A model generated the notes under the pieces. It saw only the letters and a list, made by a program, of their open reading frames with translations. It was not told the DNA's origin and did not search any database. A DNA stretch of 34,059 nucleotides from Acidobacteriaceae bacterium (GTDB lineage Bacteria > Acidobacteriota > Terriglobia > Terriglobales > Acidobacteriaceae): NCBI GenBank assembly GCA_030039895.1, contig JASHUR010000315.1, forward strand, positions 1 to 34,059, given 5' to 3'. Position 1 is the first letter of the stretch; every line of letters starts with the position of its first letter. Made by a program: the position numbers and the translations under genes. Positions 1 through 10,209 of the stretch are shown here, piece by piece.

Positions 1-223
1 GTACGCCTTCGAGCGCCAGCAGCGATCGTAGCGTCGCCTCAATGTCTGCCGCCTCGTTCTTTGCCGGAAGAATCACCGCGACCTGCGTAGGCTCCATACG
101 CGGCTCACCGTATTTCCCATCCAACACATCGGGAATCTCAGGCAGTTTTTTTAGCGCCACTGCTGTACTTACAACCCACATTAGTGCGACCGCCCAAGCG
201 GTTATTCCCAGAACTGTCAACAT
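1..223 (-). CDS. Family 2 glycosyltransferase, N-terminal fragment (runs off the left edge)
   Basis: Minus-strand frame from ATG 223-221 reads MLTVLGITAWAVALMWVVSTAVALKKLPEI...PTQVAVILPAKNEAADIEATLRSLLALEGV: N-terminal TM helix followed by the GT2 'VILPAKNEAxxIExTLxSLL' motif. The start overlaps the dnaE stop (TGATG). Confidence 0.75.
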   Translation of the reverse strand, partial: MLTVLGITAWAVALMWVVSTAVALKKLPEIPDVLDGKYGEPRMEPTQVAVILPAKNEAADIEATLRSLLALEGV

Positions 224-3200
224 CAATCGAGCGCCTGCACCATACCGCGTCCCAGCAGCGCTTCGACCTTCTCGATCAGCGCGCGGTCGGCGGCAATCTT
301 CATCTCCGCCGGCTCGAGCACCACACAGAACTCGCCCGCCTGCTCGAGATTCAGCATCAGCTTCGCCGTTCCCGGAGCGGCCTCCATCATCTCCTTCAGC
401 TCCGTCAGCGATGCCTCGCTCACGCGCTCCAGCGGCACGCGAATCCGTACATTCTGGGGCAGCCGCACTTTCACATCTTCAAGCGGGACGATGGATGACA
501 CGGTAAGTTTCGGCGCTGCATCCTCTTCAGCCCGTAACTGCCCGCGCACCAGCACTGGAACCTCAATCTTCAAACTCTCCGCCAACCGCTCATAATCCTT
601 CGGGAAGCAGATAAGGTCGATTTTTCCAACTGTGTCTTCGAGAGACGCCTGAGCATACAGCTCACCCGACCGCTTTGACTTCGCCACTTTTAATCCCGCA
701 ATCACACCCGCAATCGCAATTTCATTCTCAGGAGCAGCCTGCCCCCGCCGTCCCGTTGAAGGCGCTGGCTTCATCTCCAGAGCCGTTGCCGTGTCCACCA
801 CGCCCGGCAGGTTCCGTAGCTTCTCCGCATACTTGTCGAGCGGATGCCCGGACACGAAGAACCCCAGAACCTCTTTCTCCGACTGCAATCGCAGATTCTC
901 ATCCCAGTCTGGAATGTTGGGCAACTCATCCGCCTTCGACGAAGCCGGATGATCGTCAAAGATGCCGAAGAGCCCCGCCTGCCCTGCTGCCTGGTCGCGC
1001 TGCGCCTTCTGCGCCCGCTCCATCGCTTTGTCCACCGACGCCAGCAACTGCGACCGTCGCCCGAACGAATCGAGTGCACCGGCCTTGATCAGCGATTCCA
1101 GCACGCGCTTGTTCATCAGCCGCAGGTCGACCTTCTCGCAGAACTCCCAGAATGACGTGAAGCTCCTGTTCTCCGCTGCCAGATCTGTGCGAGCCGCCAG
1201 AATCGAGTCGATCGCGTTGCGGCCCACGTTCTTGATCGCCGTCAGGCCGAATCGAATTGCCCTGCCGTGCGGCGTGAAATCAGCATCGCTGAACAGCACA
1301 TCAGGACGCTCAACCGGAATCCCCAGTTCCCTGCACTCCTTGATGTACTTCACCACGTTCTCAGGTTTTGAAATCTCCGACGTCAGCAACGCTGCCATAA
1401 ATTCCACTGGGTAGTGGGTCTTGAGGTAAGCCGTTTGGTACGCCAGCAACGCATACGCCGCAGAGTGTGACTTGTTGAAGCCGTAGCCGGCAAACTGCTC
1501 CATCAGGTCGAAGATGCGAACCACTTTGTCCTTCGGGAATCCGCGCTCTACCGCGCCAGTCACAAACCGGTCGCGCTGCTTCGCCATCTCCGCCGGATCT
1601 TTCTTGCCCATTGCGCGACGGAGCAGATCCGCTTCGCCCAGCGAGTAGCCCGCCAGCACGTTCGCAATCTGCATCACCTGTTCCTGATACACAATTACGC
1701 CCAGCGTCTCCTTGAGCAGCGCCTCCAGCGGAGGCAGCTCGTACTCAACTTTCTTGCGGCCCCACTTGCGCTCGATGAAGTCGTCGATCATGCCGCCCTG
1801 GATCGGCCCCGGCCGGTACAGCGCGTTCAGCGCTGTCAGGTCTTCCACTGTTGTCGGCCTATATCGCCGCAAAACATCACGCATCCCGCCAGACTCAAAC
1901 TGAAATACGCCCGACGTCAGCGCGCGGTGGAATATCTGCTCATATGTTTCCTGATCATCCAGAGGAACCAGCGACATGTCCAGCTCTTCGCCACGATTCT
2001 TCCTGATCAGCTTCAGGCAGTCATCGATCACGGTCAGCGTCGTCAGGCCCAGAAAGTCCATCTTGAGCAGGCCCATTTTTTCGACCGCTTTCATGTCGTA
2101 GGCGGTCACGATTTCGTCGTTCTTGCTGCGCGCCACGGGAACCAGATCGGTGAGCGGACGCGGCGCGATGACCACGCCGGCCGCGTGCACACCCGCGCCG
2201 CGGACGAGGCCTTCCAGCCTCCTTGCCGTGTCAATCAGCTCGCGAACCTGTGCGTTGCCCTCGTACGCCTCCTCCAGCTGCGGAGAGTCCTTGAGCGCCT
2301 GCTCAATCGTCACGCCAATCGTCGTCGGAACCAGCTTTGCAATCCGATCCACATCGCCGTACGGCATGTCCAGCGCTCGGCCCACATCCTTGATCGCCGC
2401 CTTGGCCGCCATTGTATTGAAGGTGATGATCTGGGCCACCTGCTCACGCCCGTACTTGCGAGTGACGTACTCAATCACCTCGCCGCGACGGTTCATGTCA
2501 AAGTCAATATCGATGTCCGGCATCGACACGCGCTCGGGATTCAGGAACCGCTCAAACAGCAGGGCATTCTGCAGCGGATCAATGTCCGTTATTTCCATCA
2601 CGTAGCTCACCAGCGATCCCGCCGCCGAGCCGCGTCCCGGTCCCACCGGAATTTCATGCTCCCGTGCATAGCGAATGAAGTCCCACACAATCAGGAAGTA
2701 CCCCGGGAACTTCATCTGCTTAATGATGTCGATCTCGCGCTCCAGCCGCGCCTCATACTCGCTTACTGGATTTCGCAGCAGTCCGCGCTCCTGCAGATGC
2801 CGGATTGAAGAGTCCAGCCGCTTCTTGAAGCCCTTGCGGCAAATCATCTCAAAGTAGCTGTCGATCGTGTGTCCCTCCGGCACCGCAAACTCCGGAAAAG
2901 GGTTCTCGACCTTGTTCAGCTTCAGCGAGCACCGCTCCGCAAACTGCATCGTGCGGCTTACCACCTCCGGAGCATGCGCAAACAGCTTCTCCATTTCTGC
3001 CGCAGACTTCACGTAAAACTGATCGGAGTCAAACTTGAACCGCTTCGGATCATGGATCGACCCTGCCGTCTGCACGCATAACAACACCTCATGCGCGTGC
3101 GAATCGTCCTCGCACAGGTAGTGGCTGTCGTTCGTCGCTACCAGTGGAATTTCTAACTCCTTCTCCAGCCTGAACAGATCTCCATGTATCTTCTTTTCTA

Positions 3201-3741
3201 GCTCGAGGCCCTGATCTTGAATTTCGAGGAAGAAGTTTCCGCGCCCGAAGATGTCCTGATACTGTCCCGCCGTCTGCCTTGCTGCCTCATAGCGCCCGGC
3301 CATCAGGTGCTCGCATAGCTCACCCGCCAGACAGCCGGAAAACCCGATCAGCCCTTCGGCATGTTCGGCCAGATATTTCTTGCTTACCCTCGGCTTGCGG
3401 TAGAACCCATGCAGCGAAGCTTCCGAGGTGATCCGCACCAGGTTGCGGTATCCCTCTTCGTTCTCCGCCAGCACCAGCAGGTGATTGTAGTCGTCGCCCT
3501 GCGGGTCGGCACGATGATCCTCTCTCTTGCAGATGTACAACTCGCAGCCAAGAATCGGCTTGATGCCTTTTTTCTTCGCTGCCTCAAAAAAATGCACTGC
3601 GCCATAAATGTTGCCGTGGTCGGTGATGGCAACAGCCTTCTGGCCGATGCTGGACACGCGGTCCACCAGCTTTTCCACGTCGCAGGCGCCGTCCAGCAGG
3701 GAGTAATCAGTATGCAGATGAAGGTGGGTAAATTCAGCCAT
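223..3741 (-). CDS. dnaE: DNA polymerase III subunit alpha
   Basis: 1172-aa ORF with PHP domain start (FTHLHLHTDYSLLDGA), VGPGRGSAAGSLVSY, PDIDIDFDMNRRGEVIEYV, GAGVHAAGVVI, FQFESGGMRDVLR and GYGFNKSHSAAYALLAYQTAYLK motifs. Confidence 0.98.
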   Translation of the reverse strand: MAEFTHLHLHTDYSLLDGACDVEKLVDRVSSIGQKAVAITDHGNIYGAVHFFEAAKKKGIKPILGCELYICKREDHRADPQGDDYNHLLVLAENEEGYRNLVRITSEASLHGFYRKPRVSKKYLAEHAEGLIGFSGCLAGELCEHLMAGRYEAARQTAGQYQDIFGRGNFFLEIQDQGLELEKKIHGDLFRLEKELEIPLVATNDSHYLCEDDSHAHEVLLCVQTAGSIHDPKRFKFDSDQFYVKSAAEMEKLFAHAPEVVSRTMQFAERCSLKLNKVENPFPEFAVPEGHTIDSYFEMICRKGFKKRLDSSIRHLQERGLLRNPVSEYEARLEREIDIIKQMKFPGYFLIVWDFIRYAREHEIPVGPGRGSAAGSLVSYVMEITDIDPLQNALLFERFLNPERVSMPDIDIDFDMNRRGEVIEYVTRKYGREQVAQIITFNTMAAKAAIKDVGRALDMPYGDVDRIAKLVPTTIGVTIEQALKDSPQLEEAYEGNAQVRELIDTARRLEGLVRGAGVHAAGVVIAPRPLTDLVPVARSKNDEIVTAYDMKAVEKMGLLKMDFLGLTTLTVIDDCLKLIRKNRGEELDMSLVPLDDQETYEQIFHRALTSGVFQFESGGMRDVLRRYRPTTVEDLTALNALYRPGPIQGGMIDDFIERKWGRKKVEYELPPLEALLKETLGVIVYQEQVMQIANVLAGYSLGEADLLRRAMGKKDPAEMAKQRDRFVTGAVERGFPKDKVVRIFDLMEQFAGYGFNKSHSAAYALLAYQTAYLKTHYPVEFMAALLTSEISKPENVVKYIKECRELGIPVERPDVLFSDADFTPHGRAIRFGLTAIKNVGRNAIDSILAARTDLAAENRSFTSFWEFCEKVDLRLMNKRVLESLIKAGALDSFGRRSQLLASVDKAMERAQKAQRDQAAGQAGLFGIFDDHPASSKADELPNIPDWDENLRLQSEKEVLGFFVSGHPLDKYAEKLRNLPGVVDTATALEMKPAPSTGRRGQAAPENEIAIAGVIAGLKVAKSKRSGELYAQASLEDTVGKIDLICFPKDYERLAESLKIEVPVLVRGQLRAEEDAAPKLTVSSIVPLEDVKVRLPQNVRIRVPLERVSEASLTELKEMMEAAPGTAKLMLNLEQAGEFCVVLEPAEMKIAADRALIEKVEALLGRGMVQALD

Positions 3742-3836
3742 GACGATGGTTCAATTCTAGTCTCGCTGTCAGGCTGCAAATGCATGTTCGCGTGGAAAAG
3801 CCGGGACAAAACTCGGAAGCAGCTTCGTAGCGGTCT

Positions 3837-4040
3837 CTAACTGTCTTTGGTGTACAGCATGTCCCGGATGGCCTTGCGGCGCGCAGAATCCTGCTCGGCG
3901 TTGCCGCTGCTCAAGCTCTTCGGGGCATCTTCGGCATCGGGCTCGCTGCACGCCGGACAGCGGTTCGCAAATCCCGGCTTATCCGGCAGCAGTTCAAACT
4001 CCTCGGAACAAATCACGCAGACTTTCATAGGAAAAGGCAT
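3837..4040 (-). CDS. Small zinc-ribbon-like protein
   Basis: Frame of the 83-aa ORF; likely start at MPFPMKVCVICSEEFELLPDKPGFANRCPACS. Two CxxC pairs (CVIC...CPAC). ORF track start is 4088. Confidence 0.55.
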   Translation of the reverse strand: MPFPMKVCVICSEEFELLPDKPGFANRCPACSEPDAEDAPKSLSSGNAEQDSARRKAIRDMLYTKDS

Positions 4041-4135
4041 TGCAATCACTCCATTCAAGAAATCATCAGGTGTTCCATCTAGCAGCATCCCGCTGCCGCT
4101 ACCTGGTCCAGCGTGTATGCCCGAACTGCGAGCCC

Positions 4136-4990
4136 CTATGCCATCAGCTTATGCAGGTACTCGTAGCTCCCCCGGATGCTCTTAAATGGATGCCCGTAGG
4201 TGTCATCCTGCTCCACAAAATAGTGCTCCATTTCCAGCTGCTCCGCCGCTGCCAGAATCGGCTTCCAGTCAATTGAGCCTTTGCCAACCGGGACGAAGTG
4301 TGCCGATGATGGCCCCATGTCATACGAAATAGGAAAGCCCGGCTTGCGGTCTTTCAGGTGCAGCATCCGTATGCGCCTGCCCATCCTCTTCATCATGGTC
4401 AGCGGATCTTGCCCAGCCTGCACCGCCCAATAGCAGTCCAGCTCAAAGAACACGAGCTTCGGATCTGTTTCCTCCACGAGCACTTCATATCCAGTGTTGC
4501 CTCCGCCATAGTTGGCGAATTCGTAGTCGTGATTGTGGAATGCAAACCGCAATCCAATATCCTGCGCCCGCTTGCCGAATTCGTTAAACTGCTTTGCAGC
4601 CGCGTGAAATCCCTCCAGCGTCCACATCGCATGCGGAATCATCGGGCACACCACCCACTGCAGCCCCAGTTGGCTCGCATATGGCAGTTGATTGATCAAT
4701 GTATTGAAGTCAAAGTGCCCGCTCGGCGCGCGCAGTCCTGCCTGTTGAATCATGTACAGCAGTTGGGCCGCCGGATACACATAACTCCCGCCGTACGTCT
4801 CCACTTCCTCGTACCCGATCTTTCTGATCTTGGCGAGCGTCTCCGGCAGGTCCTGTTCCGCTACCTGCCGCACCGTGTAAAGCTGGACGCCCAGTGGAAC
4901 GCGCGATGCCGCCCAAACCGCGCTGTTGCGAAAAGCCAGAATGGGCAGCAGTGCCGCCGAAGACTTCAGAAAATCTCTGCGGGAAGTCAT
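4136..4990 (-). CDS. Tat-signal-bearing sugar phosphate isomerase/epimerase (xylose isomerase-like TIM barrel)
   Basis: N-terminus MTSRRDFLKSSAALLPILAF (twin-arginine signal); body LGVQLYTVR, FAFHNHDYEF, HLKDRK, VGKGSIDWKPILAAAE typical of the AP endonuclease 2-like TIM barrel family. Confidence 0.85.
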   Translation of the reverse strand: MTSRRDFLKSSAALLPILAFRNSAVWAASRVPLGVQLYTVRQVAEQDLPETLAKIRKIGYEEVETYGGSYVYPAAQLLYMIQQAGLRAPSGHFDFNTLINQLPYASQLGLQWVVCPMIPHAMWTLEGFHAAAKQFNEFGKRAQDIGLRFAFHNHDYEFANYGGGNTGYEVLVEETDPKLVFFELDCYWAVQAGQDPLTMMKRMGRRIRMLHLKDRKPGFPISYDMGPSSAHFVPVGKGSIDWKPILAAAEQLEMEHYFVEQDDTYGHPFKSIRGSYEYLHKLMA

Positions 4991-5002
4991 ATCGAAACCA
5001 TC

Positions 5003-6241
5003 TTACGCAATCGATTCGCTCGTTGTCGCACCCGCATGCACCATGTCTCCGATAGCCTGTGCTGTTCGCCTCATCTCTGCATCGCTCGTCAGACAGTCCG
5101 GACACAGCCGCAGCCACTCCCCACGCGCATCACAATCCATTCCCTCGTCGGCCAGCCGATTCACCACCTCGCGCGGGTTCTTTATCCGCACCGCGAGAAA
5201 TGCGCCATGCCGCGGGTCGCCGCCTGTTACATCCTTTATGCCAGCATCGGCAAGATAACCGCGCAGAGCTTGCAGTTGCCGTAGCCCATACTCCCGCAGC
5301 CGCGGCACTCCCATCGCGAGAGTGAACTCCTGCCCGCTGCGCGCCTGGTACCAGGTCAGTACGGGCGGAGTGCCCTCCAGAAACGCGTCTCCGCCTGCTT
5401 TCAACCTGATGGCCTCGTCCCGTTCAAAGGCCATCGGCTCGGCCTTGGCAAACCATCCCGTGTCCAGCGGGCGCAACCCGCTTTCGAGCGCTGTCCGCGA
5501 GACATATAAATATCCCGCTCCCGGTCCGCCACGCAGGTATTTGTAACTGCCACCGGTCATGAAATCAGCGCCCATCGACCGCACATCCACCGGAATCACG
5601 CCGACCGCATGGTACGCATCCACGAGTAGCCGCGCTCCGTGCGCGTGGCACGCTTCAGCCAGCCGTTCCAGTCCGTGGACTACCTGCGAGGTCTGATACA
5701 TCACCTGCGAAACTACTACCAGGTCCGTACCGCGCTCGGCCTCTGCAATCAACGCCTCCACGTCAAACTCGCGCTGCGCGTCCGGCTCGACCCAGCGCAC
5801 TTCGGCCCTGCCCAGCGCAGCATATTGCTTCAAAATCACATCGGTTGAGTCGAACTCACCGCGCGTCGCTACCACGCGCGGTCTGTGGCCCAGCGCGTTC
5901 AGCACCGCCCGCAGCCCCTGTCCAGCCGCTGTTTTCGGAACCACGCAGTCCGGCCGCTCCGCTCCGATCAGCCGCGCAATCCTCCGGCGAAAGGCCTCTC
6001 GCTCGGCCAGCCAGTCATCCCAGGCCTCACCCATCTTGCTGTACCAAAGCGATGTGGCGTCGGTTACGTCCTCTGCCATCGCATCCAGCGGACGCCCCAG
6101 CGAGTGGTTCGCCAGGTACACACGGTCCGTCGCCAGCACTCGCGTGAACAGAGGCGCAATGTGCCTTGCAATCGCCTCTTCGCTCAACGGCCCCGCTCCC
6201 ATCGCCGCCACTGCCGCTTGAATTTTCTCCGCTGTACTCAC
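5003..6241 (-). CDS. kynU: Kynureninase / class V aminotransferase-like protein
   Basis: Likely GTG start at 6241 ([11 protein letters not shown]...), overlapping the upstream TDO stop as [55 protein letters not shown] (PLP-lysine region). The longer 475-aa ORF start lies inside the TDO gene. Confidence 0.8.
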   Translation of the reverse strand: MSTAEKIQAAVAAMGAGPLSEEAIARHIAPLFTRVLATDRVYLANHSLGRPLDAMAEDVTDATSLWYSKMGEAWDDWLAEREAFRRRIARLIGAERPDCVVPKTAAGQGLRAVLNALGHRPRVVATRGEFDSTDVILKQYAALGRAEVRWVEPDAQREFDVEALIAEAERGTDLVVVSQVMYQTSQVVHGLERLAEACHAHGARLLVDAYHAVGVIPVDVRSMGADFMTGGSYKYLRGGPGAGYLYVSRTALESGLRPLDTGWFAKAEPMAFERDEAIRLKAGGDAFLEGTPPVLTWYQARSGQEFTLAMGVPRLREYGLRQLQALRGYLADAGIKDVTGGDPRHGAFLAVRIKNPREVVNRLADEGMDCDARGEWLRLCPDCLTSDAEMRRTAQAIGDMVHAGATTSESIA

Positions 6242-7089
6242 CGCTGCTTCAACCCCGTCCGGACCGCCAGCAACTCCGGAAAGAACTCCAATTCCAGCGC
6301 TTGCCGCAAGAATCCTACGCCCGACGAACCGCCCGTCCCCGGCCGGAACCCGATGATTCGTTCCACCGTTTTCATGTGCCGGAAGCGCCACAACTGGAAG
6401 TACTCCTCCACATCCACCAGCTTCTCGCACATCTCATATGCGTCCCAGTGCTTCCGCGGACTCTCGTAGATACCTCGAAACACCTCTACCAGCGCTGCAT
6501 TCTTCTCGTGCGGCCGGCTCCAGTCCCGCTCTATGCACTCTTTTGGGACTGCCAAGCCGCGGCGCGCCAGGTGGCGCAGGAACTCGTCGTACAGGCTCGG
6601 AGCGTCCAGCGCGCTCATCAGGTCCGCGTGGATCGCTACGTCGCTCGCAAACACTTTCAGCGCGTCCCGGTTTTTGTTTCCCAGCAAAAACTCCAGCTTA
6701 CGATACTGGTACGACTGAAACCCGGATGCGTGCCCGAGCACCCCGCGGAACTCCATATACTCCGACGGCGTCAGGGTTTCCAGCACCGCCCACTGGTCGA
6801 AAAGCTGCATCTGGATCAGCTTCGCCCGCGACAGAATCTTGAAGCACGGATCAAGCTGGTCCTGCTGCACAAACCGTATCGCCGCCGTCAGCTCGTGGAT
6901 CAGCTGCTTCATCCACAGCTCCGACACCTGGTGCTGAATAATGAACAGCATCTCGTCGTGGTGCTCGGGACGCGACAACGGACGCTGCTGCGCCAGAAGT
7001 TCGGGCAGGCACAAATACCCGGCGTAACTCATCCGGTGCGAAAAATCCGTCACAATGCCCGGCTCCAGCGGGCGCTCATTCTTCTCCAT
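6238..7089 (-). CDS. kynA: Tryptophan 2,3-dioxygenase
   Basis: Motifs [87 protein letters not shown]. Confidence 0.95.
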   Translation of the reverse strand: MEKNERPLEPGIVTDFSHRMSYAGYLCLPELLAQQRPLSRPEHHDEMLFIIQHQVSELWMKQLIHELTAAIRFVQQDQLDPCFKILSRAKLIQMQLFDQWAVLETLTPSEYMEFRGVLGHASGFQSYQYRKLEFLLGNKNRDALKVFASDVAIHADLMSALDAPSLYDEFLRHLARRGLAVPKECIERDWSRPHEKNAALVEVFRGIYESPRKHWDAYEMCEKLVDVEEYFQLWRFRHMKTVERIIGFRPGTGGSSGVGFLRQALELEFFPELLAVRTGLKQR

Positions 7090-7313
7090 AACCTCTCCGG
7101 CCGGTTTTTACCGTTGCGCAAAAAAGATGCCCGGCGGTAAAGGCCAACTCAGCCGCCAGGCACAGGGAGGCATACTTCCCTCAGCAAAACTTATCAGCTT
7201 GAGGCCCGTAGCATGCTATTGTCAACCATAAAATCAGACCCTGGCTTGCTTTACATACTGCATGACGACACAAAGTAAATGTCATCCATCGCTTCCCTCG
7301 TTCATCTTGCAGC

Positions 7314-7341
7314 AAAAAGGGAGAGCTTCCTAAGCCCTCCC
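7314..7341 (-). terminator. Rho-independent terminator
   Basis: Minus strand GGGAGGGCTT-AGG-AAGCTCTCCC followed by TTTTT: 10-bp stem with one G-U wobble, 3-nt loop; just downstream of the 7370 stop. Confidence 0.85.
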
Positions 7342-7369
7342 TCACGGTCTCTTACTCCAACTCGAATTC

Positions 7370-8323
7370 CTACTTCACTACTGTCTGAAACAACGGCGAG
7401 TGCAGGAGTGCTGAGAACTGGCTATCGGAGCTTGAGTAACTCACATCAAGATCTCCTGCGCTCGAATCGATCGTCGTCGAATCAATCGCCTGCTTCTCAA
7501 CCGGCGTGCCGCTTATCTTCTCGTACATCGCCGCGGCATTCAGTAGTGAGGACAGCGTCGCCGCCGTGAACGTATCCGGCGTCTGCACCTGCAGCGCAAA
7601 CTTCACCCCATTCTGGAAGTCCATGGTGTAAGTCGAGCCAAGCAAACGTTTTCTGATCTGTTCGTAATCCGCAAGCTGCGCCGCCTGCCCCAGTAGCCCG
7701 CGCATCATAAACTGCGTCCCCTGCTGATCCAGAATGCTCCACAAGGCCTGGGAATCCACCTGGCTCATCTCGCTCAACATCGTCTGGTTGGTCAGGAAGT
7801 TCGGCGCCAGCCCATCGCGTGCATCCAAGGCCGGCTTCAGCGCGTCAGTCGAACCGAACACCATCGTCGTCGGGTTTAGAAACACCACCACCATCCCGCT
7901 CTTGCCCATCGGGTACAGGGCATTCGCTCGGATCATCTTCGGCTTAATCTTCTCTTTCTTGAAGTTCGCCAGAATATCCGGCAACGAGAACTCCCCTTGA
8001 GCAATCCCCACTGTGCGCACGCCGCTTTGGCCATTCACACGAAACGCCGCAAACGCGAGCTCGTCCACATCATTGTTTTCGTTAAACCCGGACTGCTGGA
8101 GCGCGACTTCCAGCTGCTTCAGCTCCGGCGGCAGAATCCGCGCCTTCAGGTCCATCGCCGCCGGTGAGTTCTGCATCGCATGGTAGTCCACCACAATGAT
8201 CTGCTGCACATTGCTAGGAATCGCCGTTCGCGCATCCGTGTCGAGCTGCGCTGCATGCGCTGCACCAGCAAATATGACTGCCAGCACCGCCGCCAGTCCC
8301 GCCGTCCACCTGTTCACCTTCAC
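7370..8323 (-). CDS. Secreted hypothetical protein
   Basis: Likely GTG start near 8317-8323 giving (V)NRWTAGLAAVLAVIFAGAAHAAQ signal peptide with AxA cleavage site; no motif recognised in the body. ORF track start is 8383. Confidence 0.65.
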   Translation of the reverse strand: MKVNRWTAGLAAVLAVIFAGAAHAAQLDTDARTAIPSNVQQIIVVDYHAMQNSPAAMDLKARILPPELKQLEVALQQSGFNENNDVDELAFAAFRVNGQSGVRTVGIAQGEFSLPDILANFKKEKIKPKMIRANALYPMGKSGMVVVFLNPTTMVFGSTDALKPALDARDGLAPNFLTNQTMLSEMSQVDSQALWSILDQQGTQFMMRGLLGQAAQLADYEQIRKRLLGSTYTMDFQNGVKFALQVQTPDTFTAATLSSLLNAAAMYEKISGTPVEKQAIDSTTIDSSAGDLDVSYSSSDSQFSALLHSPLFQTVVK

Positions 8324-8439
8324 CTTTGTTTCTTCCTCCGGCCAGCGCTTCACACGCCGTACCTCGTCATCGTATCGCTGCACACTGCTTACTCAAAGTC
8401 TCGCAAGACCGTGTATTCGTTTAGACGTTTCGTCTCGCG

Positions 8440-9375
8440 TCATGTTGCGATCGCAGCCTGCGCACCCGGCCAACGCATGGGCCGCTTGAGCCGCCGTTCC
8501 AGGATCTTCTCCTCTGGATCAAACTCATGGAAATGACGCAGCCAGTCACTTTCCCGCTCAGCTGCCTCTTCAGGAATCAGCCCAATCAATTCCCCGCGCG
8601 ACACCTGCACGCCAAACCGCGCTGCCTTTTCTTCTACCGCCTTATATACCTGGCTCACAGGAGTCTTCTGGAAGTCAGTAATATTCATGGAGATCTGCGC
8701 CTCGCCGTGCGCCATCACCCCTATTGCTTTAACGCCCGTCAACCCGCCGCTGGATGCGCGAATCTCCCGCGCAATCGACCGCGCCGTCGCCACATCGCTG
8801 GTATTTAGATACAGGTTCCACGCAATCAGGAATCGTCGCGCACCTACGACTGAGGCGCCCGCCGTTGGATGCAGATCGGGCCCACCTACGTCCGGCCGGC
8901 GCGCGGCCTCGCGCTTTACCGCTTCGCGCAACCCCTCAAACTGTCCGCGACGCACATCCTCCAGCAACACACGGTCGGGACGCGCCGCTGCCGCCTCGTA
9001 AAAGTACACAGGGACTCCGTATCGGTTCCAGATCTCCGCGCCAGCCTGCCGCGCCAGCAGTACGCACTGCTCAAGCGAAACATCCCTCACCGGCACAAAC
9101 GGAACCACGTCCGCTGCGCCGATTCGTGGATGAACGCCTTGCTGCTTCGTCAGGTTAATTCGCTCCGCTGCCATACCCGCGCCGCGAACGGCCGCTTCCA
9201 TCACTGCTGCCGGCGCACCTGCAATCGTCACTACCGACCGGTTATGGTCTGCGTCCAGCGAATAGTCCAGCAGCGACACTCCGTCTACAGCCATGGCGGC
9301 AACAATCGCCTCCACGACTGCGGGCTCGCGCCCTTCTGAAAAATTCGGAACACATTCAATCAGTGGATCACTCAT
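8440..9375 (-). CDS. ftcD: Glutamate formimidoyltransferase
   Basis: MSDPLIECVPNFSEGREP..., LLDYSLDADHNRSVVTIAG, HPRIGAADVVPFVPV, GVKAIGVMAHGEAQISMNITD; formiminotransferase domains only, no cyclodeaminase. Confidence 0.93.
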   Translation of the reverse strand: MSDPLIECVPNFSEGREPAVVEAIVAAMAVDGVSLLDYSLDADHNRSVVTIAGAPAAVMEAAVRGAGMAAERINLTKQQGVHPRIGAADVVPFVPVRDVSLEQCVLLARQAGAEIWNRYGVPVYFYEAAAARPDRVLLEDVRRGQFEGLREAVKREAARRPDVGGPDLHPTAGASVVGARRFLIAWNLYLNTSDVATARSIAREIRASSGGLTGVKAIGVMAHGEAQISMNITDFQKTPVSQVYKAVEEKAARFGVQVSRGELIGLIPEEAAERESDWLRHFHEFDPEEKILERRLKRPMRWPGAQAAIAT

Positions 9376-9400
9376 TGTTCAAGCCTTAGCGACGATGTTC

Positions 9401-10135
9401 TTAGTGCCACCACGTATAACCGATTTGGAACTGCACGCTCGCGTTTACACCGGGGTTTTTGTCTCCAAGGGACGAGCTGGAAATATGCACTGCGTTCGCT
9501 TCGAAGTCCAGTGATCTTCGCGGCTTAAGAAAATAGTGGACCCCAACGCCAAACTGCGGCGTGAAATTAAACACGCTCGTCCCACCCGGCTGCCCATGTA
9601 CCACCAACACATCGGGCGGAAACTTGTGCGTGGTGTAGACCAGCCCGCCCGCACCCTGGATCCACGGTGCGAAGCGCTTGCCCGGCACGAAGTTCCAGCG
9701 CAGGATGATAGGCGTGATGCTGAAGCCTGTATATGTACCGCCGCCGAAAGGCTCCTGCGTGTAGCCGACAGTCTGACCGCTGCTATTCACCACACGGACG
9801 TTTCCAATATGCGGCGGCGGCGTAAACGCCTGCCAGTAGGGCATCAACTCACCCGCGTACTCAAACTGTCCGCGCAGAAAGCCCTTCAGGTGCTGGTCGG
9901 TGATGACCTTGCCCAGACGCACACCGGCCGCGGTGAACTCAAAGTCGTCGCGATCGCCCGTGCCCACTCCTCCCTGAAAGAATGCGGTGATCTCCCACGG
10001 ATCAGTCGCCAGCATCGCCTTCGCCGGAGCATCATTGGCTACTGCCGCCTTCGTCGTCTGTGCTCCTGCACCCATTCCCCACATAGCAGCAGCCGCTACC
10101 AGCAATCCGCCCAGCCAGCACTTTCTCATCCTCAT
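9401..10135 (-). CDS. Acyloxyacyl hydrolase / PagL-like lipid A 3-O-deacylase
   Basis: Likely start at MRMRKCWLGG... with signal peptide (LVAAAAMWGMGAGAQ); C-terminal NAVHISSSSLGDKNPGVNASVQFQIGYTWW matches the PagL His-Ser active-site and NPG region, ending in an aromatic outer-membrane strand. Confidence 0.75.
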   Translation of the reverse strand: MRMRKCWLGGLLVAAAAMWGMGAGAQTTKAAVANDAPAKAMLATDPWEITAFFQGGVGTGDRDDFEFTAAGVRLGKVITDQHLKGFLRGQFEYAGELMPYWQAFTPPPHIGNVRVVNSSGQTVGYTQEPFGGGTYTGFSITPIILRWNFVPGKRFAPWIQGAGGLVYTTHKFPPDVLVVHGQPGGTSVFNFTPQFGVGVHYFLKPRRSLDFEANAVHISSSSLGDKNPGVNASVQFQIGYTWWH

Positions 10136-10156
10136 CCGCGTCCATGTCTCCTTCGC

Positions 10157-10184
10157 AAAAGAAAGGCCGCCCTTCACGGCGGCC
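10157..10184 (-). terminator. Rho-independent terminator downstream of yebC
   Basis: Minus strand GGCCGCC-GTGAAG-GGCGGCC followed by TTTCTTTT. Confidence 0.8.
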
Positions 10185-10209
10185 CCGTCGTTCTCGTTCT
10201 CGATAAGGC

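Noticed and set aside
42-3840. Many plus-strand ORFs (e.g. 1927..2808, 293 aa) opposite dnaE
   Set aside because: Shadow ORFs of a high-GC gene: low-complexity Arg/His/Leu-rich translations with no recognisable domain, fully overlapped by dnaE.
4358-5284. 308-aa plus-strand ORF
   Set aside because: Antisense to the isomerase and kynU genes, both with clear family motifs.
6166-7140. 324-aa plus-strand ORF
   Set aside because: Antisense to tryptophan 2,3-dioxygenase; composition typical of a shadow ORF.
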